Positions 1-9,265 are shown, numbered from the stretch's first letter. The stretch: 64,000 nucleotides of DNA from Exiguobacterium sp018617385 (GCF_018617385.1 NZ_JACSKA010000003.1:124001-188000); one strand, 5' to 3'. Translations and numbers: made by a program. Notes: generated from the sequence alone by a model not told the origin.

Positions 1-1317
1 GCGGAATCGTCGACGGACGACTTCACGCATCGTCTCGTAATCGTCCGGTCCTTGGACCGTCCGAATCTTGTATTTCCGATATTCTTTTTTGAGTGGCTTC
101 CCGTCTTCAAAGACGACGAGCGCCGACACAGCGTCCGCCCCCTGGATGTTCGCGTTGTCGATGATGTCGACACGTGACAAGTTGGGGATGCCAATCGCTT
201 CCCCAAGTTCACGCATCGCGAGCAACGTCCGCTCTTCATCTCGGGCGAGCAACTCGAACTTCTCGTTCAAGGCGATTGTCGCATTCTTCGTCGCTAAATC
301 AAGCAACTGTTTCTTCGCCCCTCGTTTCGGCTGAATCACTTTCGTTCCGATGGCGTCATTCAGTAAATCGAGCCGGACCGTCTCGGGTACGAGAATTTCT
401 TTTGGCACGACGTTTTGTTCATAGAACTGAACGATGAAACTTTCGAGTTCTTCCGAAGGCTCTCCATGCATCGGGAAGAGCGAGACATCTCGCTCAATCA
501 TCTTCCCGCCACGCATATAGAATACTTGGACGCACATCCAGCCTCGGTCGAGCGTATAGCCGAAGACGTCACGGGCCGTCGGGTCGGCCGTGATCATGTT
601 CTGTTTGTTCATGATCGATTCGACTGCTCGAATTTGATCGCGTAGTTCAGCCGCCCGCTCGAACTGCATATCCTCAGCGGCACGTCCCATCTCGACGTTC
701 AGCTTCGTGAGCGTTTCAGCCGTCTCCCCGTTCAAGAAGCGCCGGATCTCATTGACGATTTCTTTTTGCGAATCCGTATCGACCGCCAGCTCACAAGGAC
801 CTAAACATTGCCCGATATGATAATACAGACAGAGTTTCTTCGGCATCGGCTGACATTTCCGCAGCGGATACAGTTTATCGAGAAGACGTTTCGTCTCGTT
901 CGCCGCATAGGCGTTCGGATACGGTCCGAAGTAATGCCCGCCGTCTTTTTTCAATTTCCGCGTCGTCAATAGACGTGGATACGGTTCGTTCGTAATTTTG
1001 ATATATGGGTACGTCTTGTCGTCCTTCAGGCGAATGTTGTACTTCGGGTCGTGCTTTTTGATGAGCGTCATTTCGAGTAATAACGCCTCGAGTTCACTCG
1101 CCGTCACGATGTACTCGAAGTCCCGGATCTCTGCGACGAGGCGCATCGTCTTGATGTCGTGTGCACCCGTGAAATAGGAACGCACCCGGTTCTTCAAGTT
1201 TTTCGCCTTCCCTACATAGATGACCTCGCCATATTCATTTTTATGCAAATAACAACCCGGCTCGTCCGGGAGCAGTGCTAATTTATGCTTAATGTGGTCG
1301 CTATGACTCAATTCCAT
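1..1317 (-). CDS. uvrC: UvrC, excinuclease ABC subunit C (3' end outside window)
   Basis: UvrC makes the dual incisions in nucleotide excision repair, acting with UvrA and UvrB on damaged DNA. The first 439 codons are present and the reading frame runs off the left edge. The N-terminus holds the GIY-YIG nuclease core (GCYLH near residue 18, VIYVGKAKNLKNRV near residues 33-46), then the family's GPYPNA and cysteine segments (LRKCQPMPKKLCLYY, GQCLGPC). The ATG at 1317 is the start that preserves the normal UvrC N-terminus. In Bacillus uvrC directly follows trxA; here an oxidoreductase and the mrp operon lie between them. Confidence 0.95.
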   Translation of the reverse strand, partial: MELSHSDHIKHKLALLPDEPGCYLHKNEYGEVIYVGKAKNLKNRVRSYFTGAHDIKTMRLVAEIRDFEYIVTASELEALLLEMTLIKKHDPKYNIRLKDDKTYPYIKITNEPYPRLLTTRKLKKDGGHYFGPYPNAYAANETKRLLDKLYPLRKCQPMPKKLCLYYHIGQCLGPCELAVDTDSQKEIVNEIRRFLNGETAETLTKLNVEMGRAAEDMQFERAAELRDQIRAVESIMNKQNMITADPTARDVFGYTLDRGWMCVQVFYMRGGKMIERDVSLFPMHGEPSEELESFIVQFYEQNVVPKEILVPETVRLDLLNDAIGTKVIQPKRGAKKQLLDLATKNATIALNEKFELLARDEERTLLAMRELGEAIGIPNLSRVDIIDNANIQGADAVSALVVFEDGKPLKKEYRKYKIRTVQGPDDYETMREVVRRRFR

Positions 1318-1387
1318 TCACCTCAGTTTAGCTTCCTCCTGGACGGGAAAAAGAGTGTGATATCTCGCCAGAGGAGGATTTTATATT

Positions 1388-2701
1388 ATGAAACGATACG
1401 ATGTCATCATTGTCGGTAGCGGATCCGCCGCGAGCCAAGCCGCTTCCATTTTACGAGAAGCCGGTAAAGAGATTGTCATCATTGAGAATTGGACGTTCGG
1501 GGGAACATGTCCTCAACGCGGATGTGACCCGAAGAAAATGCTTGCCGAAGGAGCTGAACTTCTTGCTCGAACGGAACGTATGCGCGAACTTGGCATCGAT
1601 GGAAACCTTTCACTCGATTGGTCGTCTTTTAAAAAGCGGATTGATGAATATCGCTTCTCTATTCCTACGACAAAAACACAGCATTGGAACGAGATGAACA
1701 TTGACTTATATCAGGGAGAGCCTCACTTTATCGATGAGGATTCCATCGTCATCGATGGTCACGAGCTCTCTGCCAATCAATTTTTAATCGCTACGGGTCA
1801 AACGCCCCGCCCTCTCGATATCCCAGGTGGCGAACTGGCGATTACGAGCGATGATGTGTTCGACCTCGACGTCTTACCTGAATCGATTCACATTGTAGGC
1901 GCCGGGTATATCGCCTTTGAGTTTGCCCACATCTTTCGACGATTCGGAAGTGACGTGACCCTTCTCATTCGTTCACATGCGTTGAAGGCATTCGACCCGA
2001 ACGTCGTCCATCGGCTCATTGAGGAATCAAAGCGAATCGGCATCTCCATCCGACATGACGTCGAGCCAATACGAATCGATGGCAACGTCTTAACGTTATC
2101 AGATGACTCTACCCTAGAAGGAGTCGTCCTTAACGCCACAGGACGAATTCCAAGCATCGAGCGCCTCCGGCTTGAAGCGGCAGGTGTCACAGCTGATCAT
2201 CACGGTGTACACGTGAACGAGCATCTGCAAACAAGTAATCCGAACATATACGCCGCTGGAGACGTCGCCAAAAGTCCCAATCCTGCGCTCACTCCATTCG
2301 CCGGTCAGGAAGGGCGTCTCGCCGCACTCAATATGCTTCACGGGAATACACGGGCACTCCCCGAGCGTCCGGCCCCGACCATCGTCTATGCGACGCCGCC
2401 GATTGCAAAGGTCGGTCTTACGGTGGAGGAAGCGGAAGCGGAGGGCATTGACTTCGATGTGAAAGAAACGGATATGTCGCACTTCCTCACCTATTCACGA
2501 ATCAATGACTCAACCGCCTATTCGAAAGTGTTACTAAGTGCAGAAGGGCACGTCATCGGGGCTCATTTGATTGGTCACCATGCCCCTGAACTCATCAACC
2601 TGTTCTCTTTCATTATACAGAACAAACTGTCGCATCAACACGTGAAGCACTTAGAAGTCGCCTATCCGACGGCCGCCTCCGACCTGACCTATCTCATCTA
2701 A
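1388..2701 (+). CDS. FAD/NAD(P)-dependent pyridine nucleotide-disulfide oxidoreductase, glutathione-reductase-like
   Basis: 437-aa flavoprotein reductase, divergent from uvrC, with a strong SD (AGAGGAGG) 8 nt before its ATG. An N-terminal FAD fold (IVGSGSAASQ) is followed by a CxxxxC redox pair (C41 and C46 in GGTCPQRGCDPKK), a second nucleotide-binding glycine motif (IVGAGYIAFEFA) and a second FAD motif (IYAAGDVA). The C-terminal dimer domain is present, but the His-Glu dyad of glutathione and lipoamide reductases (HPT..E) is not; YPTAASD stands in its place. The physiological substrate therefore cannot be read from sequence. A bidirectional terminator separates it from the convergent mrp operon. 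Confidence 0.85.
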   Translation: MKRYDVIIVGSGSAASQAASILREAGKEIVIIENWTFGGTCPQRGCDPKKMLAEGAELLARTERMRELGIDGNLSLDWSSFKKRIDEYRFSIPTTKTQHWNEMNIDLYQGEPHFIDEDSIVIDGHELSANQFLIATGQTPRPLDIPGGELAITSDDVFDLDVLPESIHIVGAGYIAFEFAHIFRRFGSDVTLLIRSHALKAFDPNVVHRLIEESKRIGISIRHDVEPIRIDGNVLTLSDDSTLEGVVLNATGRIPSIERLRLEAAGVTADHHGVHVNEHLQTSNPNIYAAGDVAKSPNPALTPFAGQEGRLAALNMLHGNTRALPERPAPTIVYATPPIAKVGLTVEEAEAEGIDFDVKETDMSHFLTYSRINDSTAYSKVLLSAEGHVIGAHLIGHHAPELINLFSFIIQNKLSHQHVKHLEVAYPTAASDLTYLI

Positions 2702-2703
2702 AC

Positions 2704-2741
2704 AAAAGACGGGACTCGCCTCGTGGCGAATCCCGTCTTTT
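2704..2741. terminator. Bidirectional intrinsic terminator
   Basis: Near-perfect hairpin AAAAGACGGGACTCGCC / GGCGAATCCCGTCTTTT with A-rich and T-rich flanks. It sits between the stop of the oxidoreductase gene and the stop of mrpG, so it can serve both strands. Confidence 0.85.
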
Positions 2742-2743
2742 AC

Positions 2744-3103
2744 TTATTCGATTCCTTTATCCTTGTCTTCTTTCAGCGCGTCTTGTAACGACTTCTCCCA
2801 AAGTGGAACACCTTTCGCGTGCGCCGCACGTGAGATGAGGTGACCCCCAACAGGAGCTGTCAAGAGGACGAAGAAGAGGCCGAGCAAGAGTCTTGCATCA
2901 AACACCCGTTCATCGACATATACGTGAAGGACGGCTGCAAAGAGGACGAACATGACACCGAGTGTCGCACTCTTTGAGGCAGCGTGTGTTCTCGAATAAA
3001 TATCTGGGAGACGGATGAGACCGATCGCGGCGACGACCGTGAAGAAGACGCCGATGATCGTGAAGATGCCGGTAATGAGATCAAAGATCATTGTCGCGGT
3101 CAT
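2744..3103 (-). CDS. mrpG: MrpG, Na+/H+ antiporter subunit G
   Basis: 119-aa membrane protein and last gene of the mrp operon. It starts 23 nt inside the end of mrpF, which suggests translational coupling. The sequence shows three hydrophobic segments and the MrpG core RLPDIYSRTHAASKSATLG. In the Mrp (Mnh/Sha) complex, subunits A-G together exchange cytoplasmic Na+ for external H+, giving alkali and salt tolerance. An internal Met (residue 5) is a possible alternative start. The charged C-terminal tail (EDKDKGIE) is cytoplasmic by inference. Confidence 0.93.
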   Translation of the reverse strand: MTATMIFDLITGIFTIIGVFFTVVAAIGLIRLPDIYSRTHAASKSATLGVMFVLFAAVLHVYVDERVFDARLLLGLFFVLLTAPVGGHLISRAAHAKGVPLWEKSLQDALKEDKDKGIE

Positions 3104-3380
3104 GTTGGATAATCTCTCCCCTCTCTAAGAATTTCGAGAACGCCACCGTTCCGATGAAGGCCAAAATACTGAGTAGCAAGATGACTTCAAAATACAAAGT
3201 CGTATCGAGCAGAATCGATAGTAACGCGACGACCGAGATGAGCGCGATCCCGATCGAGTCGAGCGCGATGACTCGGTCTGCCGTCGTCGGTCCTTTGACG
3301 ACGCGATACAACATCATCAACATCGCAAGCAAGAGAATGGCGAGCGAGATGTAGATGAGAATGTCTAGTAAATCCATCAC
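3081..3380 (-). CDS. mrpF: MrpF, Na+/H+ antiporter subunit F
   Basis: 99-aa protein with three hydrophobic helices and the MrpF-typical segment GPTTADRVIALDSIG. Its start overlaps the end of mrpE by 4 nt and its end overlaps mrpG. It is a small integral subunit of the Mrp cation/proton antiporter; the family is known to need all subunits for full activity. Nothing unusual is visible. Confidence 0.93.
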   Translation of the reverse strand: MMDLLDILIYISLAILLLAMLMMLYRVVKGPTTADRVIALDSIGIALISVVALLSILLDTTLYFEVILLLSILAFIGTVAFSKFLERGEIIQHDRDNDL

Positions 3381-3862
3381 TCTGTCGCCTCCTTAATGCT
3401 TGATTCAAAGTTATCATAAATGTCTTTTTGTAGCGCTTCTTTATCCGGCATGTTAAGTGCGTGGATATAGAGCACAGAATTGTCTTTTGACACCTGAACG
3501 ACGAGCGTCCCTGGTGTGAGCGTGATCAGCATCGAGAGCAAGCTGACTTTCCATCCTTTGTCGAGCGACGTCTCATACCGGAAGATTCCTGGTTGGATCT
3601 TCAACTTCGGACTAAGGACGAGGCGCAGTACCTCAAAGTTCGCGAGGAACAATTCACGGATGAAGATGAGCAGCAGTTTAAACAGACGCCAGACGCGTGT
3701 GAAGTAAAAACCGCCCCCACTAGATTTAAAGAATCGGCGCATCATGAACAAGATGAGTAAGCCGAGTAGATACCCGACGAAGAATCCGCTCGTTGTGAAC
3801 GATCCCGTGAGGAACATCCAGATGAACGCCAAGAAAAAGTTAATCAATAGTTGATAAGCCAT
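3377..3862 (-). CDS. mrpE: MrpE, Na+/H+ antiporter subunit E
   Basis: 161 aa. Two or three N-terminal transmembrane segments are followed by a soluble part containing LSMLITLTPGTLVV, a hallmark of MrpE. It lies 7 nt downstream of mrpD with a good SD and overlaps mrpF by 4 nt. MrpE is a structural subunit of the hetero-oligomeric antiporter, with no ion-translocating helix bundle of its own. Confidence 0.93.
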   Translation of the reverse strand: MAYQLLINFFLAFIWMFLTGSFTTSGFFVGYLLGLLILFMMRRFFKSSGGGFYFTRVWRLFKLLLIFIRELFLANFEVLRLVLSPKLKIQPGIFRYETSLDKGWKVSLLSMLITLTPGTLVVQVSKDNSVLYIHALNMPDKEALQKDIYDNFESSIKEATE

Positions 3863-3869
3863 CTGTCAT

Positions 3870-5354
3870 TCACTCCTTTATCACGGCATCGATATAGATT
3901 TCTGGATTGACGAGCGGCTCAATCGCTTGCGTGATATACGGATGGATGGCTTCTGCCCCAAATCCGTATGCGACCGCAATGATGAGCAACAAGAAGACCG
4001 GTACAATCAAATGTTTCGTATACGGTACGAGCGGTCCGTCATACTCGCGCTTCGCCTCGCCCCAGAATCCGTTCAAGAAGATCTTCATGACCGAATAGAG
4101 GACGAAGAGACTTGATAAGAGGACGAGAAGTGGTCCGAACAGCTCGCCTTCGTCCATCCCACCTGATACGATCAATAACTTCCCGAAGAATCCACTGAGT
4201 GGCGGAATCCCAGCGAGCGAGAGCGCTGCGACGAAGAACGTCCATCCGAACACCGGGAAACGGGTGATGAGTCCACCCATATCGCGGAGTTGACCGGATT
4301 TGGTGATCCCGATCATCATCCCGACGAGCATGAAGAGAACCGCTTTGATGATCATGTCGTGAATCAAATAGTAGAGTGACCCTTCAAGGGACGTCTGCGT
4401 ATTGACCGAGATTCCGTACAAGATGACCCCGACCGCGATCATGATGTTGTAGATGATGATCAACTTCACGTCGTTATAGGCGATGGCCCCTGTCATCCCG
4501 ATGAAGATGGTGAGGACAGCGAGCACCATGAGGAACGTCTGTAAAAATTCACCGTTCCCGTCAAACAGTAGCGTGTACGTCCGCAAGATCGAGTACACCC
4601 CGACTTTCGTCAAGAGTGCCCCAAACATGGCGAGAATCGGGGTCGGTGCGACCACGTACGCTCCAGGGAGCCAGTAGTGAAGTGGAACGAGTGCCCCTTT
4701 CATCCCGAAGACGATAACGAACAGCACACCGATGACGGTGATGACGTCCGGGTTATCGACGAGCGGGATCTTCATCGCCAAGTCCGCCAAGTTGAGCGTG
4801 CCTGTGACACCGTAGAGCAAGGCGACCGACATGACGAAGAGCGCCGAGGCGATGATGTTCACGAGCAAGTATTTGATCGACTCACGTAACTGGACGCCAC
4901 GTCCACCGAGTACAATCAACACGTATGAGGACATCAAGAAGACCTCGAAGAAGACGAACAAGTTGAAAATATCACCTGTCGTGAAGGCACCGTTCACCCC
5001 GACGAGCAAGAACAGCATCGAGATGTACAAGTAGTTGCCTTCATATGAGTCTGAGAAGTAATGGACGGCGAACCACACGATGAAGAGCGTGAGAAGAGTC
5101 GACGTCGTCACGAGTAGGGCTGACAGCATATCCGATACGAGCGTGATGCCGAACGGCGCTTGCCAGTTCCCGAGGTTGAGGGTTTGAATTCCCTCCGTGG
5201 AGACCGTATGCACGAGAAAGAGTGACACGATCGCCGTCATAACTAAAGCTCCAAGAGCCATCGCGCGCTGCAGCTGGACCCGTTTTGGCATAAACATCAT
5301 AAGGATGGCCGCAAGCGCAGGAATGACGATTGGAAAGACCGGTAAGTTAATCAT
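3870..5354 (-). CDS. mrpD: MrpD, Na+/H+ antiporter subunit D (NuoM/N-like)
   Basis: 494-aa polytopic protein of the complex-I antiporter-like family, about 14 hydrophobic helices. Characteristic stretches are VFFEVFLMSSYVL (carrying the conserved Glu of TM5), GMKGALVPLHYWLPGAY and LSLAGIPPLSGFFGK. MrpD forms one of the two proton/cation channels of the complex. It overlaps mrpC by 8 nt. The length matches Bacillus MrpD. Confidence 0.95.
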   Translation of the reverse strand: MINLPVFPIVIPALAAILMMFMPKRVQLQRAMALGALVMTAIVSLFLVHTVSTEGIQTLNLGNWQAPFGITLVSDMLSALLVTTSTLLTLFIVWFAVHYFSDSYEGNYLYISMLFLLVGVNGAFTTGDIFNLFVFFEVFLMSSYVLIVLGGRGVQLRESIKYLLVNIIASALFVMSVALLYGVTGTLNLADLAMKIPLVDNPDVITVIGVLFVIVFGMKGALVPLHYWLPGAYVVAPTPILAMFGALLTKVGVYSILRTYTLLFDGNGEFLQTFLMVLAVLTIFIGMTGAIAYNDVKLIIIYNIMIAVGVILYGISVNTQTSLEGSLYYLIHDMIIKAVLFMLVGMMIGITKSGQLRDMGGLITRFPVFGWTFFVAALSLAGIPPLSGFFGKLLIVSGGMDEGELFGPLLVLLSSLFVLYSVMKIFLNGFWGEAKREYDGPLVPYTKHLIVPVFLLLIIAVAYGFGAEAIHPYITQAIEPLVNPEIYIDAVIKE

Positions 5355-5688
5355 ACGATTCTGTTCCTTTCATTTCTTCCATATTGTCCGTGCTGAGCTC
5401 CTGGTACGTGCGGTAAGCAAGTACGAGGAAGAACGCCGTCACCCCGAAACTGATGACGATTGCCGTCAAGACGAGCGCTTGCGGTAACGGGTCTGTGAAT
5501 TCCGTCACACCGTTGACGAGAACAGGGGCAGCCCCTGTCTTCAAACCTGCCGTCGTCAAGACGAGAAGGTGTGCCGCGTGACTGAACAAGGCAGTGCCGA
5601 TGATGATGCGTAACAAACTTCTTGAGAGAACAAGATAGACGGCACACATCGTCAGGACACCGATGATGATGCTAACGAAGATTTCCAT
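5347..5688 (-). CDS. mrpC: MrpC, Na+/H+ antiporter subunit C (NuoK-like)
   Basis: 113 aa, three transmembrane helices, homologous to complex I subunit NuoK. Typical features are the conserved region GTALFSHAAHLLVLT and DPLPQALVLTAIVISFG. The ATG shares bases with the mrpB stop (TAATG), a classic coupled junction, and the 3' end overlaps mrpD. Confidence 0.95.
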   Translation of the reverse strand: MEIFVSIIIGVLTMCAVYLVLSRSLLRIIIGTALFSHAAHLLVLTTAGLKTGAAPVLVNGVTEFTDPLPQALVLTAIVISFGVTAFFLVLAYRTYQELSTDNMEEMKGTESYD

Positions 5689-6125
5689 TATTCACTCTCT
5701 CCAATCGTTTGTATAATCGTCAACGTGATTCCGATAACTACGAGGTAAACCCCTAAGTCGAACGCAATCGCCGTATGGAGCGTCTGTTCACCGAGAAGCG
5801 GTAAGTCGAACTTCCCGTATGCGTGCGTCAAGAACGGACGGCCGAGGAATACCGAGTGAAGACCTGTCGCGAGTGCAATCAACAATCCACTTGCCGTCAT
5901 AAGACGGTAGTCAATCGGGAGCACGTTCGCAAGCGTCTTCGAATCAAATGCGAGTAGCAACAAGACGAGTGCCGCGGATGTCATCAATCCACCGATGAAT
6001 CCTCCACCCGGTGAATAGTGACCGGCAAAGAACAAGTCGATGGAGAAGATGACAATGATGAAGAAAATGATAATCGCGGCCGTCTGCAAAATGACGTCAT
6101 TGACGCGTCTGCTGTTTTGCTTCAT
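5688..6125 (-). CDS. mrpB: MrpB, Na+/H+ antiporter subunit B
   Basis: 145-aa membrane protein with four hydrophobic segments and the MrpB signature GHYSPGGGFIGGLMTSAAL. The ATG at 6125 is preferred because AAAGGAG lies 9 nt upstream of it. A GTG two codons earlier (6131) is in frame but sits too close to that SD. The gene begins inside the 3' end of mrpA (29 nt overlap). MrpB is a fixed subunit of the antiporter. Confidence 0.92.
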   Translation of the reverse strand: MKQNSRRVNDVILQTAAIIIFFIIVIFSIDLFFAGHYSPGGGFIGGLMTSAALVLLLLAFDSKTLANVLPIDYRLMTASGLLIALATGLHSVFLGRPFLTHAYGKFDLPLLGEQTLHTAIAFDLGVYLVVIGITLTIIQTIGESE

Positions 6126-8538
6126 GTTCACCTTCTCCTTTCGTACGTCGTGTTGTTCTAAATTTAATCATCGTGTAGATCCCGAAAGCTGCAATCCCGA
6201 GAACGACGATTTCAAACAAGGTATCAAATCCACGGAAGTCGACGAGAACGACGTTGACCATATTTTTACCTGCTGCAAGCTCATACACGTTCTCTTTGTA
6301 ATACTCTGAGATCGAAGTGAGCGATTTATTTGTGAGTGCCATGAAGCTGAGAAGCGTCACGGTCGTCCCGACGAGAACAGCCACGATGGCATTCCCGACT
6401 TTGAAACGCATCCGAACTTCCTTCTTGCTGATGTCCGGCATGTGATAGAAGACGAGCAAGAACAAAGCGACCGAGACCGTCTCGATGACGAGCTGCGTGA
6501 GCGCCAAGTCCGGTGCACCGAAGAAGACGAAGAACAGTGCCACGCCGTATCCAACGACCCCAAGGAGAATGATGGATGGGAGACGCGACTTCATGAAGAG
6601 AATCGCGAGCGCCGCTAGCATGACGACAGCTCCGAGCACATATTCATACGGTGCAATCTCAGCCAGGTTCTCAAACGAGAAGCGGTACATGTCGAACCAC
6701 CAGATGCTGAAGAGCATCATGCCTGAGAGGAAGACGAAAATATAGATCAAGTACGACCGGATGAACCCAGTCATGTAGTTGTCTTTAAAGCGATAAGCCG
6801 CCTTGTTCGACCAGACGAGCGTACCGTCGTACATCCCATTGAGCGTCAAACGATGTGGGATGCGGTTGTAGATGCCCATCCATTTACCCATTTGCCAGAA
6901 CAGCAATGAACCGAGAAGGACGACCCCGATCGTCATGAAGAGTTCTGGTGTCAAACCGTGCCAGAAGTAGATGTGAACATCAACTTCTTGCCCTTGTGCG
7001 ACGAGTGTCGGATAGATCGACTCAACGGCTGGTTTGATGAGTGAGTTCGACAAGACGTTCGGGAAGAACCCGAGCACGACAACGAGAAGCGCAAGGATGA
7101 CCGGTGAGATTAACATGCCAATCGGCGCCTCATGCGGTTGTTTCGGCAATTGATCGAACTTTGCCTTGCCCATGAACGTCCGTGTGAACAGCATGATGCT
7201 GTAGATGAACGTGAACACACTTCCGACGAATGCGATGACCGGAAGCAAAATCCCAATCGTATCAAGCGCAAAGAAGTCGGCCGAGAAGACTTTCGTCGTC
7301 GCCTTCAAGAACATCTCTTTACTCAAGAATCCATTGAATGGCGGAAGACCGGCCATCGATAACGAACCGATGACGGCGACCGTGAATGAAATTGGCATGA
7401 CGGTCATCAGACCACCGAGTTTCCGAATATCACGTGTGCCCGTTTCGTGGTCGACAATCCCGACCATCATGAAGAGCGAGCCTTTGAACGTCGCGTGGTT
7501 GATCAAATGGAAGATTGCCGCAATCGTTGCGACCATAAAGATATTGTCATCCATACCGTCATAGTGGAGCGCCGCCGCCCCGAGACCAAGGAGTGACATG
7601 ATCAATCCGAGCTGACTGACAGTCGAGAATGCCAAGATTCCCTTCAGGTCGGTCTGCTTCACGGCGTTGAATGAGCCCCAGAACATCGTGAACATCCCAA
7701 CTCCTGCAATCGTCCATAGCCAGACGGATGATTCTTGGAACACCGGGCTCATGCGGGCCACGAGGTAGAGACCTGCCTTGACCATGGTCGCTGAGTGGAG
7801 GTACGCACTGACCGGAGTCGGTGCTTCCATCGCGTCAGGCAACCAGATGTGGAACGGGAACTGCGCCGATTTCGTGAACGCCCCGAGCAAGATGAGAACC
7901 ATCGCGACAAGGAAGAACGGGCTCTCGGCGATGACGCCCGAGTTCGCGACCATATCGCGAATGCTGTACGAACCGACCATCGATTCGAGTAAGACGATCC
8001 CTCCGAGCATCGACAATCCACCGAACACGGTGAGAAGCATCGACTTCTGCGCACCATAGCGTGAACGTTCTTTCTCATACCAGTACCCGATCAATAGGAA
8101 TGATGAAATCGATGTGAGCTCCCAGAACATATACATGACAATCATGTTGTCCGAGAGAACGACCCCGAGCATCGCACTCATGAACATCAAGAGATACACG
8201 TAAAAATGCCCGAGCGACTCTTTGTCCTTATTCAAATAGTAAATCGAATAGAGGACGACAAGTGCGCCGATTCCCGTGATAAGAAGCGCGAACAAGAGAC
8301 TGAGTCCATCGACGTATGCCGTGAAGTTAATCCCGAGGGACGGCATCCAAGCAATCGTCTCTGTCACGACGTCCCCTGCACTCGTGATCGGAATGAATCC
8401 GGCGAAGTAGGTGACGAGCACGACCGGAACGATCAAGACGAACCAGCCTGTATGAATTTGTTTCATCCCCCGGAACAAAAGCGGGATGAATGGTGCCGCA
8501 AGAAGCGGCAACAAAATAGCTAAATGTAACAGCGACAA
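6097..8538 (-). CDS. mrpA: MrpA, Na+/H+ antiporter subunit A (NuoL-like)
   Basis: 813-aa subunit with the N-terminal NuoL-like antiporter module (DNMIVMYMFWELTSISSFLLIG; KSAQFPFHIWLPDAMEAPTPVSA; LSMAGLPPFNGFLSKE) and the extra C-terminal domain (about residues 600-813) that only MrpA has. I chose the TTG at 8538 because AAGGAGG lies about 7 nt before it and it gives the family N-terminus (LSLLHLAILLPLLAA); the open frame further upstream has no SD. It is the first gene of mrpABCDEFG. MrpA forms a proton pathway in the complex. Confidence 0.94.
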   Translation of the reverse strand: MSLLHLAILLPLLAAPFIPLLFRGMKQIHTGWFVLIVPVVLVTYFAGFIPITSAGDVVTETIAWMPSLGINFTAYVDGLSLLFALLITGIGALVVLYSIYYLNKDKESLGHFYVYLLMFMSAMLGVVLSDNMIVMYMFWELTSISSFLLIGYWYEKERSRYGAQKSMLLTVFGGLSMLGGIVLLESMVGSYSIRDMVANSGVIAESPFFLVAMVLILLGAFTKSAQFPFHIWLPDAMEAPTPVSAYLHSATMVKAGLYLVARMSPVFQESSVWLWTIAGVGMFTMFWGSFNAVKQTDLKGILAFSTVSQLGLIMSLLGLGAAALHYDGMDDNIFMVATIAAIFHLINHATFKGSLFMMVGIVDHETGTRDIRKLGGLMTVMPISFTVAVIGSLSMAGLPPFNGFLSKEMFLKATTKVFSADFFALDTIGILLPVIAFVGSVFTFIYSIMLFTRTFMGKAKFDQLPKQPHEAPIGMLISPVILALLVVVLGFFPNVLSNSLIKPAVESIYPTLVAQGQEVDVHIYFWHGLTPELFMTIGVVLLGSLLFWQMGKWMGIYNRIPHRLTLNGMYDGTLVWSNKAAYRFKDNYMTGFIRSYLIYIFVFLSGMMLFSIWWFDMYRFSFENLAEIAPYEYVLGAVVMLAALAILFMKSRLPSIILLGVVGYGVALFFVFFGAPDLALTQLVIETVSVALFLLVFYHMPDISKKEVRMRFKVGNAIVAVLVGTTVTLLSFMALTNKSLTSISEYYKENVYELAAGKNMVNVVLVDFRGFDTLFEIVVLGIAAFGIYTMIKFRTTRRTKGEGEHEAKQQTRQ

Positions 8539-8620
8539 GAAAATTCCTCCTTCGAACAGAGTCGTACAATAGATTGAGCCGTAAAGTAAGGTCACTTGAC
8601 TCCATCATGTCTTCCTCATG

Positions 8621-8650
8621 AGTATAGCGTAAATTTTCAGTCTGTTTCCA
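8621..8650 (-). promoter_or_regulatory. Candidate sigma-A promoter for the mrp operon
   Basis: On the minus strand, -35 TGGAAA (8645-8650) and -10 TATACT (8621-8626) are separated by 18 nt, about 80 nt before the mrpA start. The -10 is good and the -35 is moderate. Confidence 0.4.
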
Positions 8651-8844
8651 TGATAAAAGCTTCCAGTTCAAGCGCTCCCCCGTCAAAATTCCGAATCTGT
8701 TAAATATGAAGGAAGCCGACGGAATTTCTTCAAAAAAAATTTGAAATCAGACGTTATGTATCGGAATATGACCGGATTGAGGGTGCGTGGAATAACTCAA
8801 CTTATTCCCTACTTGCCTGTCCTTTTCCTTCTTTTCTATTCCGC
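8651..8844. other. Intergenic stretch between mrpA promoter and trxA terminator
   Basis: No gene is supported here. The only structure noticed is an 8-bp inverted repeat, AAATTCCG (8686-8693) and CGGAATTT (8720-8727), upstream of the mrp promoter on the minus strand. It could be a regulator site but matches no consensus I know. Confidence 0.3.
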
Positions 8845-8878
8845 AAAACAAAAAAGCAGCCGATCTCAATCGGCTGCT
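8845..8878 (-). terminator. Intrinsic terminator of trxA
   Basis: Perfect 10-bp stem AGCAGCCGAT / ATCGGCTGCT with a 4-nt loop, followed on the minus strand by TTTTTG. It lies just after the trxA stop codon. Confidence 0.9.
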
Positions 8879-8884
8879 ACGCAA

Positions 8885-9199
8885 TTATTGTGCTGTCGCG
8901 ATAAACTCTTTCAATGCTTCTTTTGGTTGGAAGCCCATTGTTTTCGAAACAGGCTCGCCATCTTTGAACATCATGAGTGTCGGGATACTTTGGATTTGGA
9001 AAGCACCTGCGACTTCAGGGTTTTCGTCGACGTCGAGTTTCACGATTTGGACTTGGTCACCCATTTCTTGATCAATTTCTTCGAGAACTGGCGCGATCAT
9101 GCGACATGGTCCACACCAAGTTGCCCAGAAATCTACGAGGACGACGCCCTCTTTTACATCTTGTTCAAACGATTGAGTCGTTGCGTGTTTAATAGCCAT
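8885..9199 (-). CDS. trxA: Thioredoxin
   Basis: 104-aa thioredoxin with the redox site WCGPC (C29, C32) inside FWATWCGPCRM and the cis-Pro segment SIPTLMMF. It reduces cytoplasmic protein disulfides using thioredoxin reductase. The ATG at 9199 follows GGAGG by a normal distance; longer in-frame versions lack family similarity. Its position downstream of etfA matches Bacillus gene order. A terminator follows directly, so it ends its transcript. Confidence 0.96.
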   Translation of the reverse strand: MAIKHATTQSFEQDVKEGVVLVDFWATWCGPCRMIAPVLEEIDQEMGDQVQIVKLDVDENPEVAGAFQIQSIPTLMMFKDGEPVSKTMGFQPKEALKEFIATAQ

Positions 9200-9265
9200 T
9201 TGTAAAAACCTCCCCAATAAGATGAGAGAGTCCTGATAAAGAACTCTCATGCAATTCATGTTCAG

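Noticed and set aside
8539..8595. N-terminal extension of MrpA to 8595
   Set aside because: The extension has no SD and includes the SD of the TTG start at 8538.
8741..9205. 154-codon plus-strand frame opposite trxA
   Set aside because: Runs through the trxA terminator and the antisense of the thioredoxin active site; no independent support.
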